Origin: Zarea fungicola
Lineage: Eukaryota; Ascomycota; Sordariomycetes; Hypocreales; Cordycipitaceae
Direction: 5' to 3'
Assembly: GCA_900169235.1 (NCBI GenBank)
Contig: FWCC01000453.1
Span: 1 to 18,785, forward strand
Length of the DNA stretch: 18,785 bases
Numbering within the stretch: position 1 is the first letter of the stretch; every line of letters starts with the position of its first letter. The position numbers were made by a program, and so were the translations under genes. Under the pieces are notes generated by a model. The model saw only the letters and a program-made list of their open reading frames with translations, ran no database searches and was not told where the DNA came from. Positions 1-10,164 of this stretch are shown in pieces.

Positions 1-1098
1 TGATGTAGATGAAAGATGTTGTGAGGCTTCGTTATGTGCCGCGTCGGGTAATATAGGGTATACAAGTTTGGGCGCACGGCTAACATAACAAACCCGCACA
101 TATAACCCTAGCGCCTTGCTAGCCGTATTAGGGATCCTGCCCCCTAATTCTGCTTGTAACTTGGGCAACTGACGCTTTTATTAGTCTCCTCCCCGTGATG
201 TTAAAATTTGCCCTTCGTTCTAGGCTCTGCTCTGCTTGACAGGGGGGCAGTTTATCCTTTGCATGCTGTGGAGGTATTAAATATGAAAGTGGCATGTTGC
301 CATAGGCATAGAAGTGGATAAATATTGGCAATATATGCGTTTATCTGACGACTTACTGGTGTTAGGGGCTCGCTGCGTTGACCCCCTCATTGTTTGACAG
401 CTGGGAAATCATGTCAGAAAGTCACTTGGACCATGGTACTGGGCGCGCGGCTGCCTTGCAATACCTAAAACCCCTCATTTGCCCTTACAGACATATCAGA
501 GCTTCCTGCCTTGGAAAGCGTCGGGCGCACTCCGGTCCCATTGTCACCAAGCATGCAGAAAGAAGTTCTGGTCTATGCGGGAGAGCGGGCTCTGCTAGAA
601 GCGGGAATAACCTTAGGAACGGGCCGGTTTGTCTCAACTTACCCTTTCAACGTGGCAAAATGACATTCACACTAGCATACGATTCTTTATATTTTCGACG
701 CGAACTTAAGAAATGGAGTAGATTAATGATGGTTTTTTGTCCGCAGCCTGTGACAAAAGTGTACCACTCAAGAAGTGGTAGATTCATCGCTGGTTACCAG
801 GCGAGTTTTGAGTGGGCCGAGCCATGCTAGGATTATCAGACTCATGCAGCCAAGCAAAAGTGCAGCAAGTTATTATGCAAATGCCCTAATACGAAGAGCT
901 GGCGCGGCTCGGAGAGTAAATATGGGATAGAAAGTATCATTACATAAAGAAAATACCCCTCCCTTTTTCAAGCCTGGCCTTCAACTTCACAGCTTCCTGA
1001 AAGATATTCCCAGCCGCTAGTTCTCTCTTTCGTCCCAAAGTGCGGTAAAAATGTTCTGGTCAGTGCAAAGAACTCTCCATCTCTCACCATGAATTCCC
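1..1098. other. Gene-poor left flank
   Basis: No convincing gene is visible. The longest open frames on either strand start at non-ATG codons and show no domain, signal peptide or family motif. One frame (about 469-662, +) follows an acceptor-like CCTTACAG and reads with protein-like composition. It is only about 64 codons, has no upstream ATG in frame and matches nothing I recognise, so it is not called as a gene. Confidence 0.5.
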
Positions 1099-1126
1099 AA
1101 AAAAAAAAAAAAAAACCCCCCCCGGG
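1099..1126. repeat. A17-C8-GGG homopolymer tract
   Basis: A run of 17 A (1099-1115) is followed directly by 8 C (1116-1123) and GGG. It sits between CACCATG (ATG at 1089) and the secreted-protein frame that opens at 1151. GAATTC (1091-1096), CCCGGG (1121-1126) and ACTAGT (1134-1139) lie within 50 bp. The tract is either a real homopolymer or a low-quality or artefactual junction. Adjoining long A and C runs are error-prone in sequencing. Confidence 0.85.
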
Positions 1127-1150
1127 TTATCTAACTAGTGAACTAGGTGG

Positions 1151-1609
1151 TTGAAAGTAGCTGCGCTGCTAAAATCAGTCCTGATACTAGCTCCCTTGGC
1201 AAATGCCAAAGCTGGCGATGTTCTATACCAGGATGCGGACATAACGGTAGTGGAGATGCCACCACGTCCACCATCATTACCAGTACACGGCAGTGATTTA
1301 GCGACGGCGGATTTGTGCCAGTACGATATCTGGCATGCTAAGGACTGTGATACCGATCCCACGTTTGAACTCAGCTGGGTCCGCTCCAGCCAATGTTACA
1401 CTCCCGTGGTGGTTGGCTCTCAGGCACTTGTCATCTACCCAGAGTCACGCGACTACTGCAATCACGATAACACGGCTCGAGGTTATGACGGATACCCTGA
1501 TTGGAAGTTTGGTAGATGCATTCCACGGTACCTGAAGTATACGGTTAAATTTGATGGACCTGTTTGCATTAAGTACACATTGAACTACATAGGGATCATG
1601 GTAAATTAG
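1151..1609 (+). CDS. Small secreted Cys-containing protein, start codon missing or unresolved
   Basis: The frame encodes about 152 residues. The first 20 look like a secretion signal: a Lys, then a Leu/Val/Ile/Ala-rich core ending in ANAKA. The mature part has six cysteines, is rich in Tyr and Asp, and ends ...IGIMVN. I recognise no domain; an extracellular effector-like or wall-associated role is inference. The codon where the initiator Met should stand (1151-1153) is TTG, and the in-frame TGA at 1139 excludes any upstream ATG in the same exon. Two explanations fit. The start may have been lost by an A-to-T change, making this a young pseudogene. Or the true start lies in an upstream exon: a CTAAC branch-like site (1131-1135) and TAG acceptor (1144-1146) precede the frame, but I could not find a matching donor with an ATG. 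The CACCATG at 1089 reads in another frame and stops at 1152. Secretion-like character is fairly sure; the gene model is not. Confidence 0.5.
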   Translation: MKVAALLKSVLILAPLANAKAGDVLYQDADITVVEMPPRPPSLPVHGSDLATADLCQYDIWHAKDCDTDPTFELSWVRSSQCYTPVVVGSQALVIYPESRDYCNHDNTARGYDGYPDWKFGRCIPRYLKYTVKFDGPVCIKYTLNYIGIMVN

Positions 1610-1651
1610 CGATAAATTCTACCAATGCTGCTTGTGTCGCAGTGCTGAATT

Positions 1652-1688
1652 GAGTAATGAGGTATTTCAAATACGAGTAATAAGGTAT
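1652..1688. repeat. Short direct repeat, 14 bp, period 23
   Basis: GAGTAATGAGGTAT (1652-1665) recurs as GAGTAATAAGGTAT (1675-1688), differing by one G/A transition. Similarity fades after the 14-mer. It lies in the otherwise featureless stretch (1610-2106) between the secreted-protein frame and the 3' end of the MFS gene. Confidence 0.5.
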
Positions 1689-2106
1689 CTGAAAGCTGTT
1701 TTCATTAATCTTCTGGCATGCTGAGACTGCTGCTTTTCATCATGTTGCCAGCTTTCAATTTTAGAATAGGCAAGACCAGGAATTTTGATGCAGTGACAAG
1801 GGCGTTTACGCATTGCAGCTGGGCGAGGATATCTTTTGCCTATAAAAATATGGCCCTGAAACCTTGTCAAATCTAGATTTTGGGGGTGGTAATGGGAATG
1901 GCAGTTAAAGGACCCACGACTCAAACGTTCAAAAAATCACTCACGATTGCGCCCCAGTTTGTCACCTGCGCTGCTGCTGTATATGTACTCTGCAAGTTTT
2001 CTTTGTTCTGCCCAAAGGCTCATTAAATACGCTCTTTGTCGAGGCTTAACACTAGAATCAGGCTTACTATTATTTCTGAATACTAGATTCCAGATCCTTC
2101 GATCTA

Positions 2107-3899
2107 TCACAGTCGCCATCTGAAACCGGGATGTTTCCAATCTAGGTCCTCTACCTCTTGCTCAGATAAGCCCTGGAGCTCCTCCTCAACATGTCGAAGG
2201 TCACGTCTCTTGTTATCCCAGTTCATAAACCATAGGCCAAAGCAGCTGAGAAGTAATACCATAGTCGTAGTGGCTAGGTTGAGACCATTGCCGATGTGAT
2301 AATTCGGCGCGTCAAACGGCAAAAAGCTCCATGTGGAAATCAGACCCCCAATATTGCCAATCATGACTAAGAAAGGAGATTATTATCAGCATGTTAAATA
2401 TATAGATAGGAACTGGCATCAGGAGTAAAGGCCCAAGGCGCACGTACCTGTAAATCCAATCGCGCTGCTTCGAGCAGAGTCAGTAACGACGTTTGCACTG
2501 GCTTGTGCATTGCACATCGGACCAAGGGCAAAGACCGAGCTGGTGATGAGAAATGTTGCGCCATATCTGACATTTTGATTGGTGCTTGCCAGAAACATAA
2601 TATATCCAATCATACCCAGAGGCGCACTCAAAAGGATGATTATCTGTCGACGATCTGTTTTCCAACTAATCCACGGGAGTAGCATGCACATGAATGCGCC
2701 GACAATGTATGGTGGCACAGTGTAGAGCTGCTGCGATATGACGCTCTTTTTGGGGTAGATGGCTTTAACAACCGTGGGAGCAAAGAAAGCTAGGCCCTGA
2801 ACCGTAACATTGACAAATAGGAAGATGAAGGCGGTCAGGAGAGTCACAGGGCTGCTGATTCCCATGGCAAGCTTCTTCTTGTCAATCTTGTCGAGTAGCG
2901 TTGTAGTCCCGACTCGCTCCGACTTGAGCCGGGCAATGCACAGGTCCTTTTCTTCCTGTGTCAGCCAGCGAGCGGTCGATGGACGATCTGTCATCGTGAA
3001 GAAGGCGACAATTGAAATGCCACAGGTGATGATGCCCTCAATGACAAATATCATCCGCCAGGACCGCAGACCGCCGACATTATCGAGCTTCAGAATTGCT
3101 GACGCGAGGAGGCCTCCGAAGGCACCAGCCAGAGGTGCCATGACCTGATTCAGTTAGATAATTGTTATGAGTTTCTGATGGTGGGGAAAGATATACGTAC
3201 CAGATACATGGCCAGTCGAAAAGCCAACTCGGACCTTCTGTACCATCGACTAAGATAGTAGGCAATTCCAGGGAAGACTCCCGCCTCAAAAGCTCCAAGG
3301 AAGAAGCGAACTGCGCAAGCCTGAGAAAGGTTATGCACAAGACCGGTGAAGATTGAACAGAGGCCAAAACCCAGACAGATGGCTGGAATAAACCAGCCAG
3401 GCCCGACAAGCTTGCACACGGCATTGCTGGGCACCTCCAACAGAATGTAGGATATGTAGAAAACAGAAAGGACAGTATTGTAGTCATAGCCGGTTAGATG
3501 TAGATCCTTCTCCAGTCCCGCCAGACGAGCATTTCCTATGTATGTTAGTACACTAGACCAACAATTTCAAGTTGAACCCGAGCAGGCGAGTCATTGAAGG
3601 ATTACGAACCGATATTGGCCCTGTCAATGAAGCAAAACAGGTAGAGCATGGCAACGGTTGGCAGAAGATAAAGATCCAACTTCAAACGCAGTCTTGCCTC
3701 TGCTTTAGGATCATAATCTATAAGCGGTTGGCCGTGACTTTGATTCATGTCAGTGACAATGGCTCCAATTCAATGGCGAACCGGCTTCTTACCTGTCAGT
3801 AGCCGCCTGACCACGCTCTGCAGCATGATGAATTTCGGCATTTTCGGCCTCGTAGGATTGTGCTTTGGGCTCCGCAACGGATGGCTCTGGTGAAGGCAT
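2107..3899 (-). CDS. MFS transporter, DAL5/anion:cation symporter family
   Basis: This is a plasma-membrane carrier of the anion:cation symporter (allantoate/nicotinate/pantothenate-type) branch of the major facilitator superfamily; the substrate cannot be read from sequence. Five exons on the minus strand are 3793-3899, 3610-3737, 3201-3535, 2448-3144 and 2107-2366. Introns are 55, 74, 56 and 81 nt, all GT-AG, and the frame closes to 508 residues, the usual family size. The N-terminal tail is hydrophilic (MPSPEPSVAE...). TM1 ends in FCFIDRANIGN (to residue 80). The family signature FFLGAFEAGVFPG follows, then SRWYRRSE and a mid-loop containing the TDRPSTARWLTQEEK motif; the C-terminus is charged (LDWKHPGFRWRL). 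The ATG at 3899 is the only one that makes this N-terminus. The gene is divergent from the Zn2Cys6 regulator at 4438, which probably controls it. An AGATAA site (3913-3918) just upstream of the ATG could be a GATA-factor site but is a weak match on its own. Confidence 0.93.
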
Positions 3900-4437
3900 T
3901 ATGACTGCGTTGAGATAAGATCTCTGTTCCCCAGGTTTGTGGAGGCGGGTCCAGATGCAGATGGTGGTTTATATATGTCGCGACAAGCTCCACAGCACAC
4001 CCTTTCTCGCTTCGAATGCAATTGTCGGGTGAACCGGGCTGGGGTCTGTGTGGCAGGGCGCTAGCATTATGGGCTGACAAACTCTGTGTCGCTCATGGCC
4101 AATTGGCTCACTAGCAAGCCATTTTATTTGCCGGGCTTATTAAAACAGGTGAATTCCCATCTGTTTTTGGGTTGGTACCCGTCCGGGACTGTATTGGTCA
4201 GTGTGGGTTCCGCCAATATACTTACAGTATCCGAAACGAGCGGATACTGTACGCGTGCCATGTCGAACTAGTAACAAGAAGCCAATAGCGCTATGATATG
4301 GGGAAGTTCTAGCTCAACAGGCCGAGGAAGTACCCGCATCAGGTCGCCTACCCACCCTGTAACTCTTCTATCTCATCACCACTCACCATCAGTTGCGGAT
4401 AGCTCCCTGGGCTGTTAGCCGGCTGTCAGTACGAGCG
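3900..4437. promoter_or_regulatory. Divergent promoter between MFS transporter and Zn2Cys6 regulator
   Basis: These 538 bp separate the two start codons and hold no gene. Visible elements are CCAAT-type sequences (GCCAATTGG near 4098-4106, ATTGG near 4194, GCCAATA near 4212), a GATA-like AGATAA close to the transporter start, and the long CCG-N7-CGG palindrome at 4223-4251. The open frames here start at GTG and show no protein features. The palindrome lies about 190 bp from the regulator ATG and about 325 bp from the transporter ATG, so it could serve both. Confidence 0.75.
4223..4251. promoter_or_regulatory. Perfect inverted repeat with CCG-N7-CGG core, candidate Zn2Cys6 operator
   Basis: The left arm TACAGTATCCG (4223-4233) and right arm CGGATACTGTA (4241-4251) are exact reverse complements, separated by AAACGAG. 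The inner triplets form CCG-N7-CGG. Zn2Cys6 (Gal4-type) dimers typically bind paired CGG triplets, with spacing and orientation setting specificity. Symmetry reaching 11 bp per arm is far longer than the triplets alone and unlikely by chance in a 538-bp promoter. Binding by the adjacent regulator (autoregulation plus control of the transporter) is inference. Confidence 0.75.
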
Positions 4438-6806
4438 ATGCCACGACCTCGAGTGCGCCCAGAAGACAGGCGACGATCTGTCCGGGCATGTGAGGCCTGC
4501 CGACTTTCTAGGAAGCGTTGTGATTCACAGTTACCATGTGCATTATGCTCGGATAAAGGGCTAGGGGCTCAGTGCCACTATCGACAGTCGGGCGCTCGTT
4601 CGGCTTCAACGGCAATACCTCCGTATCAACAGAGGCGCGATGCAGACGCTCCACTCAGCCCGGGCAAGACCCCGGAACAAGGCGATGGAACTATGCATAC
4701 ATCATATACCCAAAAGGGAAGAATGCTCCTCAGTTCCAATGGGGAAAAGGGTAGGTACGCATCCGACCGGGAAGTTTTACGCGCAAGTAGGGGCTGTATC
4801 GGGCTAATCGCCTTGGCGCAGTCTACGTTGGCAATACCGCAGCCATTTCCATGCTGGACTTTTTGCGGAACACCATGCGCCGGCAGGCAGGCCCCTCCCC
4901 ATTTACTGAGAGCCGTCAGAGGCATATGATGCTAGAGGTTGGCGTGCGACGGTCGCTCAGCGCCGGAAAAACAGACGCCAAGTTTAGCGACTACCTCACA
5001 AACCCCGAGCGCTTCAACTTAATTCAGCTCTTCCAAGCCGTTGTAAGTAGTAAATTATACAGAAGAGTGGGAGCAACAGCAAGCAGTCTACTAACAGCGC
5101 CATTAGTCCAACGGCCTGCTCTGTATTGATGTCGACAATATTTTTGATCGGGCAGGAATTGCAGACCCAGATGACATAGATGCTCGCAGTTTAATGCCAC
5201 AGGATGATCTCGTTGCCGTGTATTGCATGATTGCAATTGGAGCCCAATGCCGCGGCAGAGACGAGGAAGATTTCAAATGCTCTATCGCTTACTTTGCTGA
5301 GGCGCAGCGACTGAGCTTCAGTGGCATGCTGCTCGATCCCAGTATCGCAATGGTGAGAAACTTTCTTCTGATGGCATTTTACATGTTTTGTGTCTGTCGC
5401 AGAAACACAGCCATGATGTACCTTGGAGTTAGTTCACGAGCAGCCACGATTCTGGGGCTACACCTGCCGGAAATCGATGAAGCTCTGCCACCTGAAATCA
5501 GAAGTATGAGGTATTACACACATTTCCTTGATATGTCAGTCACATTTTGACAATTATTTCCAATACTAATCCAACACTACTCAGCAGAGCACAGACATGG
5601 AAAAGTCTCCGGGTTCTAGATCTACTCTGCAACGCCATCCTCGGGCGGCCTACCGCCATACCAGGTATCCGACCGGGCAGCCACGGCAATGACGAGTCAC
5701 CGAATAGTGAGAGCTTGCAGAGAAGTGTCACTCTCCAAGCAAACTTTGAAGCCTGTTCAATCATAGAGGCTATATCGCAGCAACTCATTCAGAATAACTC
5801 TATGAGTGTAGCCATGGCTGAGAACTTTATAGAGCAGCTACGCAGCTGGGCACAGGCATTACCTGAGGAACTTCGACAGTCGCTTACAGAGGGCAGTCAT
5901 AGCTTTCAAACCCAAACAAATCAATCGTCATGTATTGGCAAAATACATGTGACCTGTTGCTATTATTATGGTGTCATGTTAACCACGAGACAGTTTCTAG
6001 TCACAGAGGCAGTCACATTGCTACAACGCCAGCCATCTAGCCAGGGGGGTCATCGACAAGAGTCAGCCGGCCCGTCACGGGCTAATGTCGGTGAAAAGCT
6101 GCAGCAGCTGTCCAAGGCTTGTGTAAGTGCGGCGGCATATCTGACGCAGGTATGCTTCGATGCAGGCAACTCAGAGTTGTTACCCGGAAACATGTGCATA
6201 CTACAGTAAGTTTCCTACCTATTTTATTATGCGGTAGTCGCTGCCTCACAAAGTCTCCTTGCATAAGTTAATAAAATCGTCAGGGCTTGGGTATTTGCTG
6301 CAGGCTTAGTTCTTGGACTATCCACACTTGTACAGTCAGATGCGCTTGGCTGTGATGTGCAACTGCGTCTCGCTTCGTCTCGGGGAGTTCTCGCCAGACT
6401 TTCAAGGCTAAGCCCCCAAGCTGGCCGGTATCATACTATTTTGACAGATTTTGCCGAGGCGATCGAATCCTATCATCGGAAGCGTCAACACGGCCGAGAA
6501 GTCCCCGCGGCGGGGCTTCTCCTTGAACGGATTTTACTGCCTGGAGATGTTGCCAGCAACGAGGGTACCGAGACCACGCAACCGCCGTTTCAGTCTGCCA
6601 GTAAGTCGCGGGAGTCTGCCGCCCATCAAGCAATCGATGAAGTGGAAAATCCCCTGGACGGCATGCTGTGGTCACAGATGGCCTCAACTATGTTTTCTCC
6701 ATCCATAACCGACGAGGTCGGGTTCCAGTTGTTGTGGGATGACTATGTGCCCACAGTGGAGATGGAAGACGGCATGCTTGGTGGTGATTTCACTACCACT
6801 CTTTAG
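4438..6806 (+). CDS. Zn2Cys6 transcription factor with fungal-specific TF domain
   Basis: A nuclear DNA-binding regulator. The five exons are 4438-4750, 4822-5042, 5107-5534, 5585-6205 and 6284-6806. Introns of 71, 64, 50 and 78 nt are all GT-AG, including a CTACTAAC branch in intron 2 and a GTCAGT donor in intron 3. The frame closes to 701 residues. The binuclear cluster is Cys18-X2-Cys21-X6-Cys28-X5-Cys34-X2-Cys37-X8-Cys46 with a basic SRKR segment, preceded by an Arg-rich N-terminus. After a variable linker, VYVGNTAA begins the middle homology region. RSMRYYTHFLDIRAQTW and the LGRP motif typical of the PF04082 domain follow. The start is the ATG at 4438; the open frame upstream has only a TTG. 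The gene is divergent from the MFS transporter, a common regulator-target layout. The inducer is unknown. Exon joins rest on consensus sites and frame, and the first join (EK|VYVG) is the one most worth checking. Confidence 0.92.
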
Positions 6807-8706
6807 CCACGCTGAAACCCATTCGTGCCTTTGTTTGTAAAACAGAACTTATAATATTGAGGTGCAAATTTCTCTTCTATCCCCTTCCATCTTGCTGCTT
6901 TTCTACAATTTGTTCATAGTTGCACTACTAGTCCATGGAACAACACAGTTGGTCGGGCGGCCATGGTTTGTTTTCCTGAAACTATGCTATGCTAAAAAGC
7001 ACCGCAATCAGGAGAAACTTGTTTCTTTTGATCCTGTAGAATTTTATCCTTATTTCGCTCTCCTCTGGGTATATTTCACTCTAATCCGCGCAGTGAGCTG
7101 GGCTGTCGCAGGCCATGTAGTGAGCCAGTCGAGACTGCCAACACGTACTATTTAATAAACTATACGGCCTGTTTAGTTGGGTAGATGCGACAAGTAAGGG
7201 GTCGACATGGATTATCAGTCGCCAAATACAGAACAGTCTTTCACACAACAGGAACGTTGATGCATTTGGCCCTCGTCATCTCATGAGCCAAGTGATGAAA
7301 GCGGAGTGCACGGAAGCCTCTAAATTTTCATTGCAGTATACCATGCGATCCCACTATAAATTAGCCATCCATGCTGCATTAACGGGCCGATGAAGAGGCT
7401 ATGACATTGCAGGGGCTACCTCTTATCAGGCTCTCGCACTCTTCAAGTCAGTCAGCCGAAATTACGCCCACCTGTTTTAGTTCACTAGGCCACTTACCTG
7501 TGGATGCTTCTCGCCTCGGGCTCTTGCATCTACCACTGCATCAACGCTAAAATATTGTCGAGAACAGCGCAAGAAAAGTGGAATCGCACATGGAGATGTA
7601 CAGGAAATCGATTCCCATATTTGCCATATCTATAGTCTTTCCATGAGCGAGAGCTGGCACAGGAAACCCCCCATTCATCCAGTTCAAAGGTGTATCTTGG
7701 CGTTGGATGAGAGCAATGGCGCTCAATTGTGCCACGATGTTACCTACTACAGATGGTCTGGCCAAGCCACTGGCTAGTACTGGACTATATACCTTTTCAG
7801 CCAACGCCGAAGAGGGTCCCCGCAAAATCCTGGGAAAAGCAGAATCTGTACCGTTGTGGCTTCGGCATACATTGAAACGGAGCACCGAAGAGTGCGGGGG
7901 ACGCCACGCCGCTCCGCCTTTATGGACAGGTGAGCAATCTAGCGTAAGACTTGACTAATTAGTACAATGGTAGGTTTGGCCAGCCCATGCTCATTGAGAT
8001 TAAGCCAGGGCCGAAGTCGTTCCGTAGGGCGCCTAGCTGTAACGTGGCTTTGCGATCCAGTTTGGTGCTTAAGCGAGCTAGAAGAAACTAAACATGAGCC
8101 TCGCCATGCCGCTGACAGATGCCAAATCAGGCACCCACTGGCTTAATCGGCCCGCAAAACATGAACGATCGACGTCTGGGTGCAGATTATGCAGGTCCCG
8201 TTTAAGGGATGCGTTATGGACCAATGAAGTCTTTTTTATGCACTAATTGATTCCCTGACCACTTAAAGCGATCCAGCCCAGTTGTTCTGACGTGGAGCTT
8301 GGTAGGAAGTTATCATCTCAAGTCTGGCCGAAGGTATCCAGTCAAGAAAATTCTTCAAACAGTATGATATATACAACGTAGCATGTTATTCCGCGGCAGT
8401 TACATCTACAGTCAGTAACAGCCAGCACCGTGTGGATTATACTTGACTGCCAATACCGGGTGCCGTAGATTATTGAAATTGGACAGGATCAAAGACTGCA
8501 TGGTAGTAGAGCAAAGTGACGCTATTCCCAAGGAAGGTATCACCGAGAAAATATCACTCAGTCTCATATCATCTAGTCCGGTAGTCAGCTGCATTAGCCT
8601 CCAGCTGTGTAAGTTGCGGGGATGTTGTCGCCAAGCACGCAACATGAGCGGGAAATCAGGTTGATAATAGAGTCTATCTGTGGCGGCTTGGCATATTCTA
8701 GAAAGT
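6807..8706. other. About 1.9 kb without a recognisable gene
   Basis: No family is recognised on either strand. A hydrophobic + frame (6862-7155) begins at GTG with no ATG. On the minus strand, an open stretch (7602-7885), a 49-nt block (7498-7546) and a tail ending in TAA (7379-7438) are separated by GTACAT...TTTTAG and GTAAGT...GAAGAG. These intron-like gaps are 55 and 59 nt, and the frame joins across them, but no ATG or domain is evident. This may be a decayed or unknown gene. A minus frame at 8412-8768 overlaps the glucanase TATA region and shows no family features. Confidence 0.45.
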
Positions 8707-8707
8707 C

Positions 8708-8716
8708 TATATAAAG
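8708..8716 (+). promoter_or_regulatory. TATA box of the GH64 glucanase gene
   Basis: TATATAAAG lies 107 bp upstream of the ATG at 8815. Transcription starting about 30 bp downstream would give a leader of roughly 75 nt, ordinary for a secreted fungal enzyme. No other gene on this strand is near. Confidence 0.6.
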
Positions 8717-8814
8717 GCATGCTTGCATCCTCCATGGTTGTGTTGTAGACCATCTTCTCATCAGCCACAAGTCTTTACACTAGAGCGGCATTCTCTCTTT
8801 CCAAGTTTCTCAAT

Positions 8815-10164
8815 ATGAAGTTTATGAGTATTATGGCAGCCCTGTTGGGTGTTGCCATGGCTGCGCCATCTTTGCATGCGCGTACAAGGGGCTCCGATAT
8901 TACAGTGGTTCACCCTGGCACTGTGAAAGACATGAAAGTCACCAAGGAGAACACTCTGAACGGGACATACCATGACGCCAAGACCAAGATCGTGGCCGCA
9001 TCGTCAATCTCTGAGCGCGCTGGTCAAACTCTTCCGTTCCAGTTCGTCAACAATTTCTCTGGAAAAGCGGTCAATGCATATGTCGTCGGTCTTGATAGTC
9101 AGAATCGGGTCACGTTTGTTCGGCAGGATGGCAGTGTCGTCTATCCCAGCTCCGGTGGCTCGGGTGTTCCTGTGCCAATCACGGCAAACATCAAGATTGC
9201 CCTGCCTGCCCAGGGCCAGAGGCTTTCCATGACACTTCCATTCCCCCTGTCGTCTGCTCGCATCTACTTTTCTGAGGGTGAACTACAGTTTGCCATGGTC
9301 AGCATCGGCAATGGCCGTGATGGTCTGGTCCAGCCAGCAGTTACCAATCTCTCTGATCCCAGCGCAGCACTCAACTGGGGATTTGTTGAACTCACCTTTA
9401 CAACTGATGGAGTCATCTATGCCAACGTTAGCTATGTTGACTTTGTTGGTATGATCTTGAGTATGTCCTTGACGACGACAGATGGATCTCCCACGCAGAT
9501 CACCAAGGCTCTAGCAGCCGGCTCGATGAAGAATATTTGCAACGAGATTCGCACACAGGGTTCCATTGACGGCCGCCCATGGGGCAAAATGTGCATTGCC
9601 GATGCTTCTGGCAACGCAATTCGCGTTCTCTCGCCAGGTGACTACACTGTTATAGACTCACAAGGTTTCTCGACGTACTGGGATAGCTACGTCAACCAGG
9701 TTTACGCCAAGTACTCTACTCAGCCGTTGACTATCAACACCCAGGGCAGTGCTGGCAATGTCAATTGCCGCGCTTCTGGCAACTCTATGACCTGTGACGG
9801 AGACAATCTGGCCTTCAACAAACCCACAGCTGGAGACATTTGGGGATGCAACAGTGGACCTTTTGCGAACACTGGAAGCGACCTTCACAAGGCGATTCTC
9901 GCACGTTTGTGTGCTGCTTTTGTGCGCTCCACGCTTCTACTCAATGGCGGCAATGTCCAGCCGCAGCTCAGCAGCGCATCATACTACACGGTGCAGCCTA
10001 CCAACCACTACAGCCGCCTAGTTCACAAGTATGAAGTTGACGGCAAGGGATATGCATTCCCCTACGATGATGTCAACCCTGACGGGAATGAAAACGCCTC
10101 AGGTACCGTTTCCTCGGGTCATCCGGGTACACTCACGGTTTATGTCGGTGCGCCCCCGGCATAA
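8815..10164 (+). CDS. Secreted GH64 endo-beta-1,3-glucanase
   Basis: An extracellular enzyme of glycoside hydrolase family 64 that cleaves beta-1,3-glucan; the best known member of the family releases laminaripentaose. Single exon, 449 residues. A signal peptide (about 1-17, ending AMA) precedes a short pro-like segment to about residue 70. The GH64 domain then runs nearly to the C-terminus. Recognisable family blocks are PFQFVNNFSGKAVNAYVVGLD (from about 74), LVQPAVTNLSDPSA, NWGFVELTF, YANVSYVDFVGM, YWDSYVNQVYAKYS, WGCNSGPF, ARLCAAFVRSTLL and GKGYAFPYDDVNP. By position in these blocks E192 and D209 should be the catalytic acid and base; their separation (17) is close to that of the characterised bacterial pair. 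That assignment is inference from memory. A C-terminal carbohydrate-binding module is not seen. Likely roles are wall remodelling, or attack on other fungal or plant glucan. A TATA box lies at 8708-8716. Confidence 0.93.
   Translation: MKFMSIMAALLGVAMAAPSLHARTRGSDITVVHPGTVKDMKVTKENTLNGTYHDAKTKIVAASSISERAGQTLPFQFVNNFSGKAVNAYVVGLDSQNRVTFVRQDGSVVYPSSGGSGVPVPITANIKIALPAQGQRLSMTLPFPLSSARIYFSEGELQFAMVSIGNGRDGLVQPAVTNLSDPSAALNWGFVELTFTTDGVIYANVSYVDFVGMILSMSLTTTDGSPTQITKALAAGSMKNICNEIRTQGSIDGRPWGKMCIADASGNAIRVLSPGDYTVIDSQGFSTYWDSYVNQVYAKYSTQPLTINTQGSAGNVNCRASGNSMTCDGDNLAFNKPTAGDIWGCNSGPFANTGSDLHKAILARLCAAFVRSTLLLNGGNVQPQLSSASYYTVQPTNHYSRLVHKYEVDGKGYAFPYDDVNPDGNENASGTVSSGHPGTLTVYVGAPPA

Noticed and set aside
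378..830. 150-codon + strand open frame
   Set aside because: It begins at TTG, has no signal, domain or repeat, and its composition looks non-coding. The overlapping frame 469-662 is equally unsupported.
6862..7155. Hydrophobic 97-residue + frame after the regulator gene
   Set aside because: It starts at GTG with no ATG in frame. Hydrophobic runs arise easily in AT/T-rich 3' flanks, and no family is recognised.
8412..8768. 118-codon minus frame upstream of the glucanase
   Set aside because: It opens at GTG, overlaps the glucanase TATA box and leader, and shows no motif. More likely chance.
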